A stretch of 64,000 bases of DNA from an uncultured Microbacterium sp. Lineage in GTDB: Bacteria; Actinomycetota; Actinomycetes; Actinomycetales; Microbacteriaceae. Location of the stretch: NCBI RefSeq assembly GCF_937927635.1, contig NZ_CALBRW010000016.1, forward strand, positions 248,001 to 312,000. The letters are read 5' to 3'. The notes under the pieces are model-generated. The model did no database searches. It was given only the letters and a program-made list of their open reading frames with translations, and had not been told where the DNA came from. Both the position numbers and the translations under genes were made by a program. Below, piece after piece: positions 7,258 through 17,119 of this stretch; the first letter of the stretch is position 1, and each line of letters opens with the position of its first letter.

Positions 7258-8172
7258 TTACTTCTGCAGCCAGTCGAGCTGGTCGGCGTACTCGGAGATC
7301 CACTTGTCCACGGCATCCGCGGACTTGTCCTTGTACTCGTCGGAGGTGACCAGGCCCTCCAGCGCACCGTACTGCTCGTCGGTCAGCTTGATCTTCTTGA
7401 TGAACGCGGCGGCGTCGGCGTTCTTCTCGCTGAAGCCCTTCGTGCCGAGGAAGTGCAGGCCCTCGGGCTCGCCCATCGCGCCCTTCGGATCCTTCAGGTC
7501 CTTCACGGGGAAGGCGCTGTTGGCCCAGAACGGACGCCACAGCGTGACGACGATGTCCTTCTTGGCGTCGGTCGCCTTCTTCAGCTCGGCCAGCATCGCG
7601 GCGGTCGACGAGGTGACAAGCTCGTACTCGTCGGTCAGACCGTACTCGGGCAGCATGTGCTTCTGGGTCTGCTCGGTCAGCCCCGCACCGGGCTCGATGC
7701 CGACGATCTTCCCGCCGAACATGTCGGCGTTGCCCTTGAGGTCCTCGATCGAGTCGATCTTGGTGTATTCCGGCACCGCGATCGTGAGCTTGGCGTTGTC
7801 GTAGTACTTGCCCAGGTCCTCGATCTTGTCGCCGAACTTGTCCATGTACTTCTTGTGCGTGACCTCAGGCCACGCCGACGGGTAGATGTCCACATCGCCC
7901 TTGGCGAGACCCGTGTACAGCGGGCCCGCGTCGGTGAGGGTGTCCATCTCGACGGTGTAGCCCATCTTCTCCAGCTGGTCCTGCAGCAGGTAGGCGGTGC
8001 TCAGTCCGTCGGTCCAGCCGGGCAGGAAGCCCAGCGTGATGGTGCCCTTGTCGCCGGCGGGCTTGTCGCCGGAGGCGTCGCTCGTGCCGGTGGTGCCGCT
8101 CGCGCAGCCGACCAGGGCGAGGGCCGCCACGGTGGTGAGGGTGAGGGCGCTGGTGAGGTGTCGCTTCTTCAT
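7258..8172 (-). CDS. proX: Glycine betaine/proline-type ABC substrate-binding lipoprotein
   Basis: An extracytoplasmic substrate-binding lipoprotein of 304 residues (OpuAC/ProX class). The signal peptide MKKRHLTSALTLTTVAALAL ends in the lipobox LVGC. The mature domain has LGFLPGWTDGLSTAYLLQ, the aromatic YPSAWPEVTH and LWRPFWANS segments that bind quaternary amines, and GIEPGAGLT. I chose the ATG at 8172, which follows GGAAGGAAACTC and begins the signal peptide; the longer frame has no signal. It is the third gene of the proV-proW-proX operon, 58 nt after proW, and ends at a double hairpin. Confidence 0.9.
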   Translation of the reverse strand: MKKRHLTSALTLTTVAALALVGCASGTTGTSDASGDKPAGDKGTITLGFLPGWTDGLSTAYLLQDQLEKMGYTVEMDTLTDAGPLYTGLAKGDVDIYPSAWPEVTHKKYMDKFGDKIEDLGKYYDNAKLTIAVPEYTKIDSIEDLKGNADMFGGKIVGIEPGAGLTEQTQKHMLPEYGLTDEYELVTSSTAAMLAELKKATDAKKDIVVTLWRPFWANSAFPVKDLKDPKGAMGEPEGLHFLGTKGFSEKNADAAAFIKKIKLTDEQYGALEGLVTSDEYKDKSADAVDKWISEYADQLDWLQK

Positions 8173-8230
8173 GAGTTTCCTTCCGTCATGCATGACGTCG
8201 TGCGTTCCGTATGTGATTGCGTGGGTTGAT

Positions 8231-9180
8231 TCAGGCGATGGGAGCGCGGCGGGGTCCCGCCACGACGAGTTCGGATGCCTCGGATGCTGCTTCCTCGGCA
8301 TCCGCCTTGCGCTTCTCCTGGCGGACGTGCTCCAGCAGGCCCAGCAGGGAGGTCGGGGAGGGCTGGGCGAGGGCGGCCGTGCAGCGGTCGAGGAACACGG
8401 CGATGAGCACGATGCCCAGACCCGACTCGACGCCCATGGGCACGTCCATCGACGAGATGCCCTGCACGACCATCTTGCCCAGACCGTCGGCGCCGGCCAT
8501 GCCGGCGATCACCGCCATCGACAGCGCCAGCATGATCAGCTGGTTGATGCCGGCCATGATGGTCGGCAGCGCCAGCGGCAGCTGCACGCCGCGCAGGATC
8601 TGCGAGGGCGTGGCACCGAAGGCCTGCGCGGCCTCGACGGTCTCGCCGTCCACGCCGCGGATGCCGAGCTCGGTCAGCCGCACGCCCGGGGGCAGCGCGA
8701 AGATCACGGTCGCGAAGATGCCGGGCACCACGCCGATGCCGAAGAACATGATCGCGGGGATCAGGTAGACGAACGCCGGCATGGTCTGCATGAAGTCGAG
8801 CACCGGCTTCAGCGCTGCGCGCACGGCGTCGTTGCGGGCCGACCAGATGCCCAGCGGCACGGCGATCAGCACGGCGATGATGGCCGCGACCAGCACCAGC
8901 GCGAGGGTCTGCATGGCGGGAGTCCACAGGTCCAGCCCCACGATGAGGATGAACGACAGGGCGGTTCCCAGCGCCAGCTTCCACGAGCGCAGCAACCACG
9001 CGATCAGCGCGAACACGATGATCATCACCGGGATCGGGGTCTGGATCAGCGCGGTCGACAGTCCGTCGACCAGCGCGCCGATCACGTTGGAGAGGAATGT
9101 GAAGAACCACTCCAGGTTGTCCAGCAGCCAGTTCAGTCCGTCATCTACCCACTCTCCGAGCGGAATCCGGAATCCTTCCA

Positions 9181-9181
<1 letters not shown>
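8231..9181 (-). CDS. proW: Osmoprotectant ABC transporter permease
   Basis: A 316-residue permease of the ProW/OpuAB class, with several hydrophobic helices between about residues 45 and 275 and the EAA-type coupling segment EAAQAFGATPSQILRGVQLPLA split over about 205-225. TMPAFVYLIPAIMFFGIG is the family's conserved inner helix. Its start codon overlaps the last base of the ATPase gene. A charged Ala/Glu-rich tail of about 40 residues follows the last helix. It forms the membrane channel for glycine betaine or a related compatible solute. Confidence 0.9.
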
Positions 9182-10443
<1,262 letters not shown>

Positions 10444-10769
10444 GATTCCCCCGGCGGACTCGCCCGCTTCCAGGGTTGTGGCGAGTCTGCTTCGGTAACG
10501 CCCGGGTGATGGTCACAGGGCCGTTTCGACAATCGCTGTACTGGCGGCGCGGACGGGGATTTCGGACCCCCGCAAAGAGCATCGACCGTACGCCCGCGCC
10601 TCTTCGTGTACAGCTCAGGTCGAAAGAAGGACGCGGCCGCGGACTGGTGTTGTGACCCCCAGGTCACCCGTCTACGCTAACGAATGGCTGATCCGGTGGC
10701 AAATCGCTGTCTTGGAATCTTCCTCTCACCAGGGATTGTGGGCGTGTCGGGATCGGGCCGATCCCCAGG
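10444..10769. other. Gene-free stretch upstream of proV / downstream of methyltransferase gene
   Basis: These 326 bases hold no convincing gene. A near-palindrome at 10749-10765 (GGGATCGG facing CCGATCCC) lies 4 nt past the methyltransferase stop and may terminate it. GTGACC and GGTCAC face each other across four bases at about 10651-10666. On the plus strand TTGTGA, 17 nt and TACGCT (about 10650-10678) look like a promoter, but only a meaningless short frame follows. The proV promoter must lie here; I could not pick a convincing -35/-10 pair. Confidence 0.4.
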
Positions 10770-12062
10770 TCAGCCGCGACGGATGCTGCGCGTGACGGTG
10801 AATTTCGGAGTGCGGACGACCTGCTCCGTGGAGCCGACATCGCGGCTCAGGATGCGCCGGTGATCGAGGTGGGAGTTGAACACCGTCCACACCTCGCCGC
10901 CGGGTTTGAGCAGGCGCGCGACGGCCTGGATGAGACGCCTTCCGGCTCCCTCGTGCACGCTCGCGCCGAGGTGGAACGGCGGGTTCAGCAGGATGAGGTC
11001 GGCACTCGCGGCGGGGAGCTCCGAGCCCGCGTCGTCGAGGGTGACCTGCACCCGACCCTCGAGGCCGTTCGCCGCCATGGTGGCGCGGGCGGAGCGGACT
11101 GCCGACGCGGAGCGGTCGGTGGCCGTGACCAGCGCCTGCGGGTTCTGCAGGGCGAAGGCGACGGCGAGCGCGCCGGTGCCGCAGCCGAGGTCGATGACGC
11201 GGAGGCGCGACCCGTTCACAACTCCGGAGAACTGTCCGCCGACTGGCTCGCTCGCGGTCGTTTCCGCCCTCTCCGCACCGGATCTCCGGAGTTGTGAACC
11301 GAAGCCGGCGGAGAGCTGCGGCAGCGCGTCCCGCAGCACCCGGGTTCCGATGTCCAGCCGGGCACCCGCGAACGCGCCGCCGAAGGCGCAGAGGATGAGG
11401 CCGTCGTGGGTCTGACTGACCGGGAACGGCGGTTCTACTGAGACTGCATGAGGTTCGGATGCCCTGATCAGCCGGGACTTCCGCTCCGCGCGCTGCGGCT
11501 GCACCGAGCCGAAGAACCGCGCCAGCACCTCGTTCTGCGCGAGGGTCATGTGCTTGACGCGCCCTCCCGCGATGAGGGTCACGTCGGGAGCGGCCCAACG
11601 CGCCACGGCATCCGCGATCTCCTCCAGCTCCGCGAGCGCCTTCGGCAGCTGCAGAAGCACCAGACGGGCACCCTGGAGCAGGGTCTCGCCGAGCTCGTGC
11701 GACCTGAGCGCGGTGCCGGATTCCGGATGCCCGCCTGATTCCACGGCGTGTCCCGCGTCGACACGCCGGTCCGGCCCCGCAGCATCCGTGATCCGATACG
11801 CCACCCCGAGCGCGGCCGCGTTGTTCGCCAGCGCGCGCCGTCCGGTCACCAGGTCCTGATGCACGCGGAGGCCCCGCAGCCCGGCATCCGCCAGCGCCAG
11901 CGTGATGGCGCCGTACTCGTCGCCGATGACCGCGATCTGCTCGCCCGGGATACCGGCATCGAGCGCCCACCGCACCAGCAGCTCGTCGGTGGCATCCCAC
12001 GCCTGCAGGTTCGGCGCCTCGACGTCGGGGAACCGCCGCAGGCGGCTGAAGTCGAAGGGCAC
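10770..12062 (-). CDS. RlmG/RsmC-like class I methyltransferase with inserted palindrome peptide
   Basis: A two-domain SAM-dependent methyltransferase of the RsmC/RlmG group, which methylate guanine N2 of ribosomal RNA. The C-terminal catalytic half has LRVIDLGCGTG (SAM loop, about 284-294), TATDRSASAV, and the amino-methylating motif LLNPPFHLG. LDIGTRVL precedes the SAM motif as in RlmG. Residues about 256-283, directly before the SAM motif, are encoded by an F2 palindrome inserted in frame (SQLRRS ... SGVVN); relatives run almost directly from the LDIGTR region to the SAM motif. The chain is 430 residues with the GTG at 12062; other in-frame starts overlap the upstream ArsR gene. The precise rRNA target is not determinable. 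Confidence 0.75.
   Translation of the reverse strand: MPFDFSRLRRFPDVEAPNLQAWDATDELLVRWALDAGIPGEQIAVIGDEYGAITLALADAGLRGLRVHQDLVTGRRALANNAAALGVAYRITDAAGPDRRVDAGHAVESGGHPESGTALRSHELGETLLQGARLVLLQLPKALAELEEIADAVARWAAPDVTLIAGGRVKHMTLAQNEVLARFFGSVQPQRAERKSRLIRASEPHAVSVEPPFPVSQTHDGLILCAFGGAFAGARLDIGTRVLRDALPQLSAGFGSQLRRSGAERAETTASEPVGGQFSGVVNGSRLRVIDLGCGTGALAVAFALQNPQALVTATDRSASAVRSARATMAANGLEGRVQVTLDDAGSELPAASADLILLNPPFHLGASVHEGAGRRLIQAVARLLKPGGEVWTVFNSHLDHRRILSRDVGSTEQVVRTPKFTVTRSIRRG
11214..11299. repeat. Dispersed palindrome family F2, copy A (inside a CDS)
   Basis: Perfect 17-bp arms GTTCACAACTCCGGAGA (11214-11230) and its complement (11283-11299) with a 52-nt loop. It lies inside the methyltransferase gene and keeps its frame open. 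Other copies are at 22324, 29400 and 63620. Confidence 0.9.
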
Positions 12063-12111
12063 CCGCTCACTGTATCCGGCAGCGGACACTGATGCGGGTG
12101 CGGGTGGCGCC

Positions 12112-12435
12112 TCATCCGTCCAGGTCGTCGAGCAGCTCCACCGCGGCACGCGCGTAGTCGCCGATCCAACGATCGAAGATGCGCTTGATCGGCTGGGGTG
12201 CGAGCGACAGCCGCCGTTCCCGCCCGACGCGACGGCCGATCACCAGGTCAGCACGCTCGAGCACGCGCAGGTGCTGCAGGACGGTCGTGCGGTTCAATTC
12301 CGGGAACCGGGCGCACAGCTCGCCGGTGGCCAGTTCCGCGGGACGGAGGGCGTCCAGCATCCGCCTTCTGACGGGTGCGGCGAGTGCCTTGAAGACGAGG
12401 TCGTCATCACCGGGGTCTTGATCTCTCGATGACAT
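12112..12435 (-). CDS. ArsR-family HTH regulator
   Basis: A compact 107-residue winged-helix repressor (about 12-95: FKALAAPVRRRMLDAL, LCARFPELNRTTVLQHLRVLERADLV, GRERRLSLAP). No metal-binding Cys cluster is seen, so it is probably not a metal sensor; ArsR proteins of this type are usually paired with SRPBCC (AHSA1) partners, as here. Its start codon lies inside a palindrome shared with the divergent SRPBCC gene, only 16 nt away, so the message is probably leaderless and self-regulated. The methyltransferase gene follows 49 nt downstream. Confidence 0.85.
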   Translation of the reverse strand: MSSRDQDPGDDDLVFKALAAPVRRRMLDALRPAELATGELCARFPELNRTTVLQHLRVLERADLVIGRRVGRERRLSLAPQPIKRIFDRWIGDYARAAVELLDDLDG

Positions 12436-12457
12436 GTTGTAATCTTATAACATGTCA
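12430..12457. promoter_or_regulatory. Palindromic operator covering both start codons
   Basis: TGACATGTT (12430-12438) and its exact complement AACATGTCA (12449-12457) are separated by 10 nt. The palindrome includes the ATG codons of the divergent ArsR (12435) and SRPBCC (12452) genes. TTGATC at 12418 and TAATCT at 12440 could be the -35/-10 of a leaderless SRPBCC transcript. Confidence 0.65.
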
Positions 12458-12913
12458 GAGCTCACGGAACTGTCGTTCACCGTGTCGGGCCGCATCTCGC
12501 GCCCTGTCGCGGAGGTCTACGAGGCGGTCGCCGATCCCGGCATCCTGTCGAAGTACTTCACCACCGGCGGCGCGCGGGGTCGACTCGAGCCCGACGCCGA
12601 CGTCAGCTGGGACTTCGCGGACTTCCCCGGCCGCTTCCCGGTGACGGTCGTCGAGGCCGACGCCCCGAAGCGGATCGTGATCGAGTGGGACGGCAGCGAG
12701 ACTGTCGACGACCGCACCCGCGTCGTCTTCGAGTTCACGCCGATCGACGACCGCGCGCGCACCCTGGTGACGATCACCGAGAACTCGTGGCGCGCGACGG
12801 ATGCCGGCGCGAAGAGCGCCTTCGGCAACTGCGAGGGCTGGACCGGGATGCTCGCGGCTCTGAAGGCGTGGGTCGAGCACGGCATCAACCTGCGCGAGGG
12901 CTTCTACAAGTAG
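12452..12913 (+). CDS. SRPBCC (AHSA1-like) domain protein
   Basis: A 153-residue START/Bet v1-fold protein of the activator-of-Hsp90-ATPase-1-like group. It begins LSFTVSGRISRPVAEVYEAV and contains IVIEWDG, TRVVFEFTP and TLVTITENSW, then the family's ending NCEGWTGMLAALKAWVEHG. Such small proteins bind hydrophobic ligands; the actual ligand is unknown. It is divergent from, and presumably controlled by, the ArsR gene. There is no ribosome-binding site, in keeping with a leaderless message. Confidence 0.85.
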   Translation: MSELTELSFTVSGRISRPVAEVYEAVADPGILSKYFTTGGARGRLEPDADVSWDFADFPGRFPVTVVEADAPKRIVIEWDGSETVDDRTRVVFEFTPIDDRARTLVTITENSWRATDAGAKSAFGNCEGWTGMLAALKAWVEHGINLREGFYK

Positions 12914-12934
12914 GTCCGTCCGCGCACGGCGGCG

Positions 12935-13549
12935 TCAGATCGTGTCGTCGGCCGCGATGATGTCGACGTTCCAGACGCGGGTGTCGAGGTCGTCGGGGTT
13001 GTCGCGGTCGTGCGCCTCCGCCGCCTCTTTCGAGACCGCGGCCATCCGCTTCATCATCGCCAGGAACTCCGCCTCCGTCAGGCGGACGGTTCCCTGTGAG
13101 AACTCCGCGTGGACCTCGGTCGTCCTGCCCGCCATGTAGTCGGGCGTCCACGCCAGCATCCTGCGCACGACATCGTAGTGCTCGTCGATCAGCACCTTGA
13201 GCACCGCGTCGCCGAGCGCGGGATCCTCGATGGGCTGCTCGGGTCCGCCGATGTTCACGGCCTCGCGGCTTCCCCGCCACACGCGATCGCGGCGGTCCCG
13301 CGCGTGCTCGGGCGCCTCGACGATCAGGCCGGCATCGGCCAGCGCGCGCAGATGGAAGCTCACCTTGTTCGCCGGCACGTCCAGCAGCTGCGCGATGTCG
13401 GCCGCACGCAGGAACCGATGCTTGGGGAAGAGCCGCAGGATCTGGCGGCGCAGCGGATGCGTGAACGCCTTGAGGATCGTCGTGGTCGCGGCCACCGTCG
13501 GCTCCGACTCCCGCTGCGACGGCGCATCGGCGCCCTGTTCCTCCGCCAT
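12935..13549 (-). CDS. ArsR-type HTH regulator with C-terminal ligand domain
   Basis: A 204-residue transcription factor. The winged helix (about 22-100) has AFTHPLRRQILRLF, ADIAQLLDVPANKVSFHLRALADAGLI and a wing rich in Asp/Arg. The rest is a helical domain seen in the ArsR-like regulators paired with MFS exporters. It faces the MFS gene across a double palindrome beginning 20 nt from its ATG. It probably represses the exporter and itself until a drug-like ligand binds; the ligand is unknown. Confidence 0.82.
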   Translation of the reverse strand: MAEEQGADAPSQRESEPTVAATTTILKAFTHPLRRQILRLFPKHRFLRAADIAQLLDVPANKVSFHLRALADAGLIVEAPEHARDRRDRVWRGSREAVNIGGPEQPIEDPALGDAVLKVLIDEHYDVVRRMLAWTPDYMAGRTTEVHAEFSQGTVRLTEAEFLAMMKRMAAVSKEAAEAHDRDNPDDLDTRVWNVDIIAADDTI

Positions 13550-13568
13550 GCCCAGAGTCTACTCAGAC

Positions 13569-13598
13569 TTAATTGCGCAATTCTTATTGCGCAATTAA
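13569..13598. promoter_or_regulatory. Double palindromic operator, ArsR/MFS promoter
   Basis: A 13-bp arm TTAATTGCGCAAT (13569-13581) and its exact complement (13586-13598) are separated by TCTT. Each arm also contains the self-complementary core ATTGCGCAAT, so two dimers could bind side by side. It lies 20 nt from the regulator start and about 25 nt from the exporter start. Confidence 0.75.
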
Positions 13599-13622
13599 TC
13601 CTGAACGATTAGCGTGATCGGC

Positions 13623-14951
13623 ATGACATCCTCGCCCCGCCTCTGGCGCCAGGCTCCCTACCTGCTGTGGCTCACCTCCGACACCGGGAAGGGCCTGGCT
13701 TCGACGCTGTTCAGCTTCGCGGTTCCGCTCCTGGCGCTCGTCGTCACGGGCGACCCGGCACAGGCCGGCATCATCGCGGCGGCCGGAACCGTCGTCCGAC
13801 TGCTCACGACCCTGGCCGGCGGCGTGCTCGCCGACCGGCACCGTCGCATCGTGATGATGACGTTCGGCGCCGCGCTCGGCGCTGTCGCGGCGGGCACCTT
13901 CACTGCCGTCGCCCTGGCGGGCCGGATCGACTTCGTGATGCTGCTGGTCTTCGAGGTGCTGCTCGCCGCGGTGGGCGGCCTGTTCAACCCGGCGGGCGAG
14001 GCCGCGTTGAAGGACATCTTGCCGGAGAGCATGATGGGGCGCGCGCAGGCGGCGAACCAGGGACGGGATGCGGCCCTGCAGCTCGCCGGCGGCCCGATCG
14101 GCGGAGTGCTGCTGGCGATCGGCGGATGGCTGATCGGCGCCGCGATGCTCATCGGTTCCGTGGTCGCGGCCGTTGCGGGCTGGGCCCTGGGCAGGCGCGT
14201 CGGCTGGGGGCGCCCGGAGGTCGCGCGCCGGGAGACGTCGGATGCGACGGATGCTGAGCCCGCGGCATCCGCTCTTCCCGCCGCCCCCGCCAACGCACTC
14301 CGCGAACTGCGGGAGGGCGTGCGATGGCTGTTCCGCCGGCCCGACCTGAGCACCGGAACCGTCGTGGCGACCGTGATCAATCTCGGCCTGAATGCCGGGA
14401 TCACCACGATGATCTACGCCGTTCTGCAGGCCGGGCACTCCGAGGCGACGATCGGCTGGATGATGGCCGCCTCCGGTGCGTCGATGCTCGTCGGCGCCCT
14501 GCTGGCACCGGTTCTCGTACCGCGCATCGGAGCCGGGATGCTGATGGCCCTGGGCGTCGTCACGTGCACGGCCGCCACCGCCGGCGGCGTTTTCGTCGAG
14601 ACGCCCTGGGGCATCGCGCTGCTGGTCAGCGGAGCGGTCTTCCTGCTCCCTGCCCTGAATGCGGCCTTCAGCGGCTACACGATGGTGGCGACTCCCACCG
14701 AGCTGATCGGGCGGGTGAACAGCGTGGGCAACGTGCTGAGCATGGGCGCCATGCCCCTCGCGCCACTGGTGGCCGGGTTCGGACTGGCGTGGGCGGGGCG
14801 CTCATCGACCCTTCTGCTCTGCCTGGCGCTCTGCGCGATCGCGCTGGTGATGGCGCTGCTCAGCCGGCCGCTGCGCTCGATCCCCGCCGAGTCCGGCTGG
14901 GCCGAGCACGCCCGCCAGTACGACGAGCGCATGGCGGCCGTGGTGGCCTGA
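13623..14951 (+). CDS. MFS exporter (MFS_3/enterobactin-exporter-like)
   Basis: A 442-residue major facilitator of the MFS_3 group, likely a proton-driven exporter of a drug or metabolite. LWLTSDTGKGLASTLFSFAVPLLAL is helix 1 (split over about 15-40). The loop motif GGVLADRHRRIVMM follows helix 2, and the helix 4-5 region has FNPAGEAALKDILPE. A central linker (DATDAEPAASALPAAPA) separates the two six-helix halves. I chose the ATG at 13623; a GTG three codons upstream is possible. It is divergent from the ArsR-type regulator. Confidence 0.82.
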   Translation: MTSSPRLWRQAPYLLWLTSDTGKGLASTLFSFAVPLLALVVTGDPAQAGIIAAAGTVVRLLTTLAGGVLADRHRRIVMMTFGAALGAVAAGTFTAVALAGRIDFVMLLVFEVLLAAVGGLFNPAGEAALKDILPESMMGRAQAANQGRDAALQLAGGPIGGVLLAIGGWLIGAAMLIGSVVAAVAGWALGRRVGWGRPEVARRETSDATDAEPAASALPAAPANALRELREGVRWLFRRPDLSTGTVVATVINLGLNAGITTMIYAVLQAGHSEATIGWMMAASGASMLVGALLAPVLVPRIGAGMLMALGVVTCTAATAGGVFVETPWGIALLVSGAVFLLPALNAAFSGYTMVATPTELIGRVNSVGNVLSMGAMPLAPLVAGFGLAWAGRSSTLLLCLALCAIALVMALLSRPLRSIPAESGWAEHARQYDERMAAVVA

Positions 14952-15006
14952 CCGGCGCGTCGCCGGCGGGCCTGCGCCCGGGCCGTATCCGCCTCGGCGG
15001 AATCAG

Positions 15007-15104
15007 GCCGGATGGAAAACGCTGGCCCGGATGCCCGAGAAGCGGCGTTTTTCATCCAGTCCGAACCATAGGGGCCGGGACGGGGCGCCCGTGACAGGGC
15101 GCCC
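15007..15104. terminator. Two hairpins between convergent MFS and dadA genes
   Basis: GGATGGAAAACGC (15010-15022) faces GCGTTTTTCATCC (15045-15057) with one G-U pair, and the T run gives some likeness to an intrinsic terminator. GGGCGCCC at 15083-15090 faces the same word at 15097-15104 across six bases, directly past the dadA stop. Confidence 0.55.
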
Positions 15105-15109
15105 GGGAC

Positions 15110-16333
15110 TCAGCGCAGCGGGTCGAAGGGCTTGATGGCGGGGTCGATGCGGCCGGTGGTGATCTGCTCGGCCAGCAGCTTGCCGGTGGCGGGGCCCAGC
15201 ACGATGCCCCACATGCCGTGACCGCCGGCCACGTACACGTTCGGGGCGCGGGTCACGCCGACCAGCGGCAGGCCGTCGGGCGTGACGGGGCGCGAGCCCA
15301 TCCACTCGTCCTCGCGCTGCTCGAAGTCGATGCCCTGGAACACCTGGCGCGCCTGCGCGATGATCGCCTGGATGCGGCGCGGCTGGAACGGCTCGTCGGG
15401 TCCGCGGAACTCCATGGTGCCGGCGATGCGGAAGCGGCCCTGGTACGGGGTGCACGCGATGCGCTCGGTGGGGAAGTACACCGGGTGCTCCTGCGGCTGG
15501 GGCGTTGCGACGGTGAAAGAGTAGCCGCGGCCGGCCTGCACGCGGGTGCGCACGCCGAGCTTGCGGGCGAGCTTCGGCAGCCAGGCGCCGGTGGCGATGA
15601 CCACCGAGTCGGCCACCAGGTGCTCGCCGTTGGACAGCGTGACGACGGGGCGGCGGGTGGAGGACACGTCGGTGACCTCCAGCCCGGTCAGCAGCTCGGC
15701 GCCGCGCTCGACGACGGCCTCGCCGAGCGCCTCGACGAACGGGGCGGGCTCGAAGAAGCGCTGGTTCTTCAGCTGGTACACATGCTCGACCGAGTCCGCG
15801 AGCACCGGCGCCAGCTCGCGCGGGTTCTCCAGGCGTTCGAACGGCACCTCCTGCCCGTGCCGGGCGACGCCCTCGACCTCGTGCAGGAAGCCCTTGATGT
15901 GCTCCTCCTTCTGGAAGCCGATCACGAACGGACCCTCACGGGTCCACGACTTCACGCCGCCGTCGATCAGCTCGTCGTAGGAGTCCAGCGCCATCTTGTC
16001 GATGGGAGTGAGGGACGCCATGGTGCGGTCCCAAGCCCTGTTCGTGCCGTGCGAGGCGAACTGCGCCAGGAAGGTCCACAGGCCCGGGTCCACTCGGAAG
16101 GGCACGTGCAGCGCAGCATCCGGATCCACCAGCGCGCTCGGCCCGTAGGTCCACAGGCTTGTGTCGGCCAGCGGGATCGCCTGGCCCGGGGTGAGCCAAC
16201 CCGCGTTGCCCCACGACGATCCGGCGGCCACGCCGACCTTGTCGATGACCGTCACCTCGACCCCGCGCTCCTGCAGGTGCCATGCCGTGGCGAGACCGAC
16301 CATTCCAGCCCCGACGACGATCGTGCGCGTCAT
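15110..16333 (-). CDS. dadA: D-amino-acid dehydrogenase (FAD)
   Basis: A flavin-dependent D-amino-acid dehydrogenase of 407 residues that oxidises D-amino acids to 2-oxo acids, passing electrons to the respiratory chain. The Rossmann motif VVGAGMVGLATAWHLQERG opens the chain; SWGNAGWLTPGQAIPL, VVIATGAWLP and, near the end, GSRPVTPDGLPLVG and GHGMWGIVLGPATG are DadA landmarks. The ATG at 16333 is preceded by AGGAGG; the longer frame adds nothing homologous. It is divergent from an Lrp/AsnC gene, the usual regulator of dadA. Confidence 0.88.
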   Translation of the reverse strand: MTRTIVVGAGMVGLATAWHLQERGVEVTVIDKVGVAAGSSWGNAGWLTPGQAIPLADTSLWTYGPSALVDPDAALHVPFRVDPGLWTFLAQFASHGTNRAWDRTMASLTPIDKMALDSYDELIDGGVKSWTREGPFVIGFQKEEHIKGFLHEVEGVARHGQEVPFERLENPRELAPVLADSVEHVYQLKNQRFFEPAPFVEALGEAVVERGAELLTGLEVTDVSSTRRPVVTLSNGEHLVADSVVIATGAWLPKLARKLGVRTRVQAGRGYSFTVATPQPQEHPVYFPTERIACTPYQGRFRIAGTMEFRGPDEPFQPRRIQAIIAQARQVFQGIDFEQREDEWMGSRPVTPDGLPLVGVTRAPNVYVAGGHGMWGIVLGPATGKLLAEQITTGRIDPAIKPFDPLR

Positions 16334-16483
16334 TGCGTCCTCCTGAAAGACACCGGGGCATGACAAAGCCCCGCTCACTCCCGATTATGCAGATCTCAAG
16401 CGCCTACTGGGATCGATTGGAAGGATCCTGCGTAAGATGGCCTTCTGCACCGCAGATTCTTTCGTCGGAACGGGAAGGTGAGC

Positions 16484-16984
16484 ATGTCGGCATCCGATTC
16501 TTCGACCTCGCGCCGTGCGGCGATGGCGGATGCCGGACTGGATGCTGTGGATCGCACCATCATCTCCGAGCTGAGCCGCAACGGCAGGCTCTCCAACACC
16601 GAGCTCGCGGCGCGCGCCGGCATCGCCGAGTCCACCTGTCTGAAGCGGGTCCGGGCGCTGCAGGCGAACGGGGTGATCGTGGGCTTCCACGCCGAGATCT
16701 CCCCCGCCGCGATCGGCCTGCACCTGGAGGCGCTGATCACGATCCGGCTGCACGCGCACGCCCGCGGCGACCTGCGCAGATTCCAGGCCTATGTCGAGGA
16801 TCTGCCCGCCACGCAGCGGGTGTACTTCCTCGCCGGCGACCGAGATTTCCTGGTGCACGTGGCTGTTCCGGATGCTGCGGCGCTGCGCGAGCTGGTGTCC
16901 GACACCCTCAGCCTGCGCCCCGAGGTGGCATCCACTTCGACCAGCCTGATCTTCGCCCAGGCCGCCGGGTCGCGGGGGATCTGA
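16484..16984 (+). CDS. Lrp/AsnC-family regulator
   Basis: A 166-residue regulator. An N-terminal HTH (about 20-70; LDAVDRTIISELSRNGRLSN, LAARAGIAESTCLKRVRALQ) is followed by the RAM ligand-binding domain (GLHLEALITIRLHAH, VYFLAGDRDFLVHVAVPD). The ATG at 16484 has GGAAGG five bases upstream; a GTG two codons earlier is less likely. It is divergent from dadA over about 150 nt, and by analogy activates or represses it in response to an amino acid. Confidence 0.88.
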   Translation: MSASDSSTSRRAAMADAGLDAVDRTIISELSRNGRLSNTELAARAGIAESTCLKRVRALQANGVIVGFHAEISPAAIGLHLEALITIRLHAHARGDLRRFQAYVEDLPATQRVYFLAGDRDFLVHVAVPDAAALRELVSDTLSLRPEVASTSTSLIFAQAAGSRGI

Positions 16985-16991
16985 GGCTCGC

Positions 16992-17098
16992 GGAGGCAGC
17001 CATTCGGGCCCCGCCGGATCCGCGGCATCCCACCCCGGGCGCGTCGCGGGTCGCAGATGGTCGACTCAGCAGGCGGGAGGCAGCCATTCGGGCCCCGC
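16992..17098. repeat. 23-bp direct repeat between convergent genes
   Basis: Exact copies, 23 nt long, lie at 16992-17014 and 17076-17098 (starting GGAGGCAGCCATTCGGGCC), 84 nt apart, between the Lrp and DeoR genes. The unit contains a short GGGCCC palindrome. Its function is unknown. Confidence 0.8.
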
Positions 17099-17119
17099 GG
17101 GAATCACGGGCAGCGCCTC

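Noticed and set aside
10649..10770. A small RNA or riboswitch upstream of proV
   Set aside because: A plus-strand promoter-like pair and weak stems are present, but there is no known riboswitch core or downstream plus-strand gene, so support is too thin.
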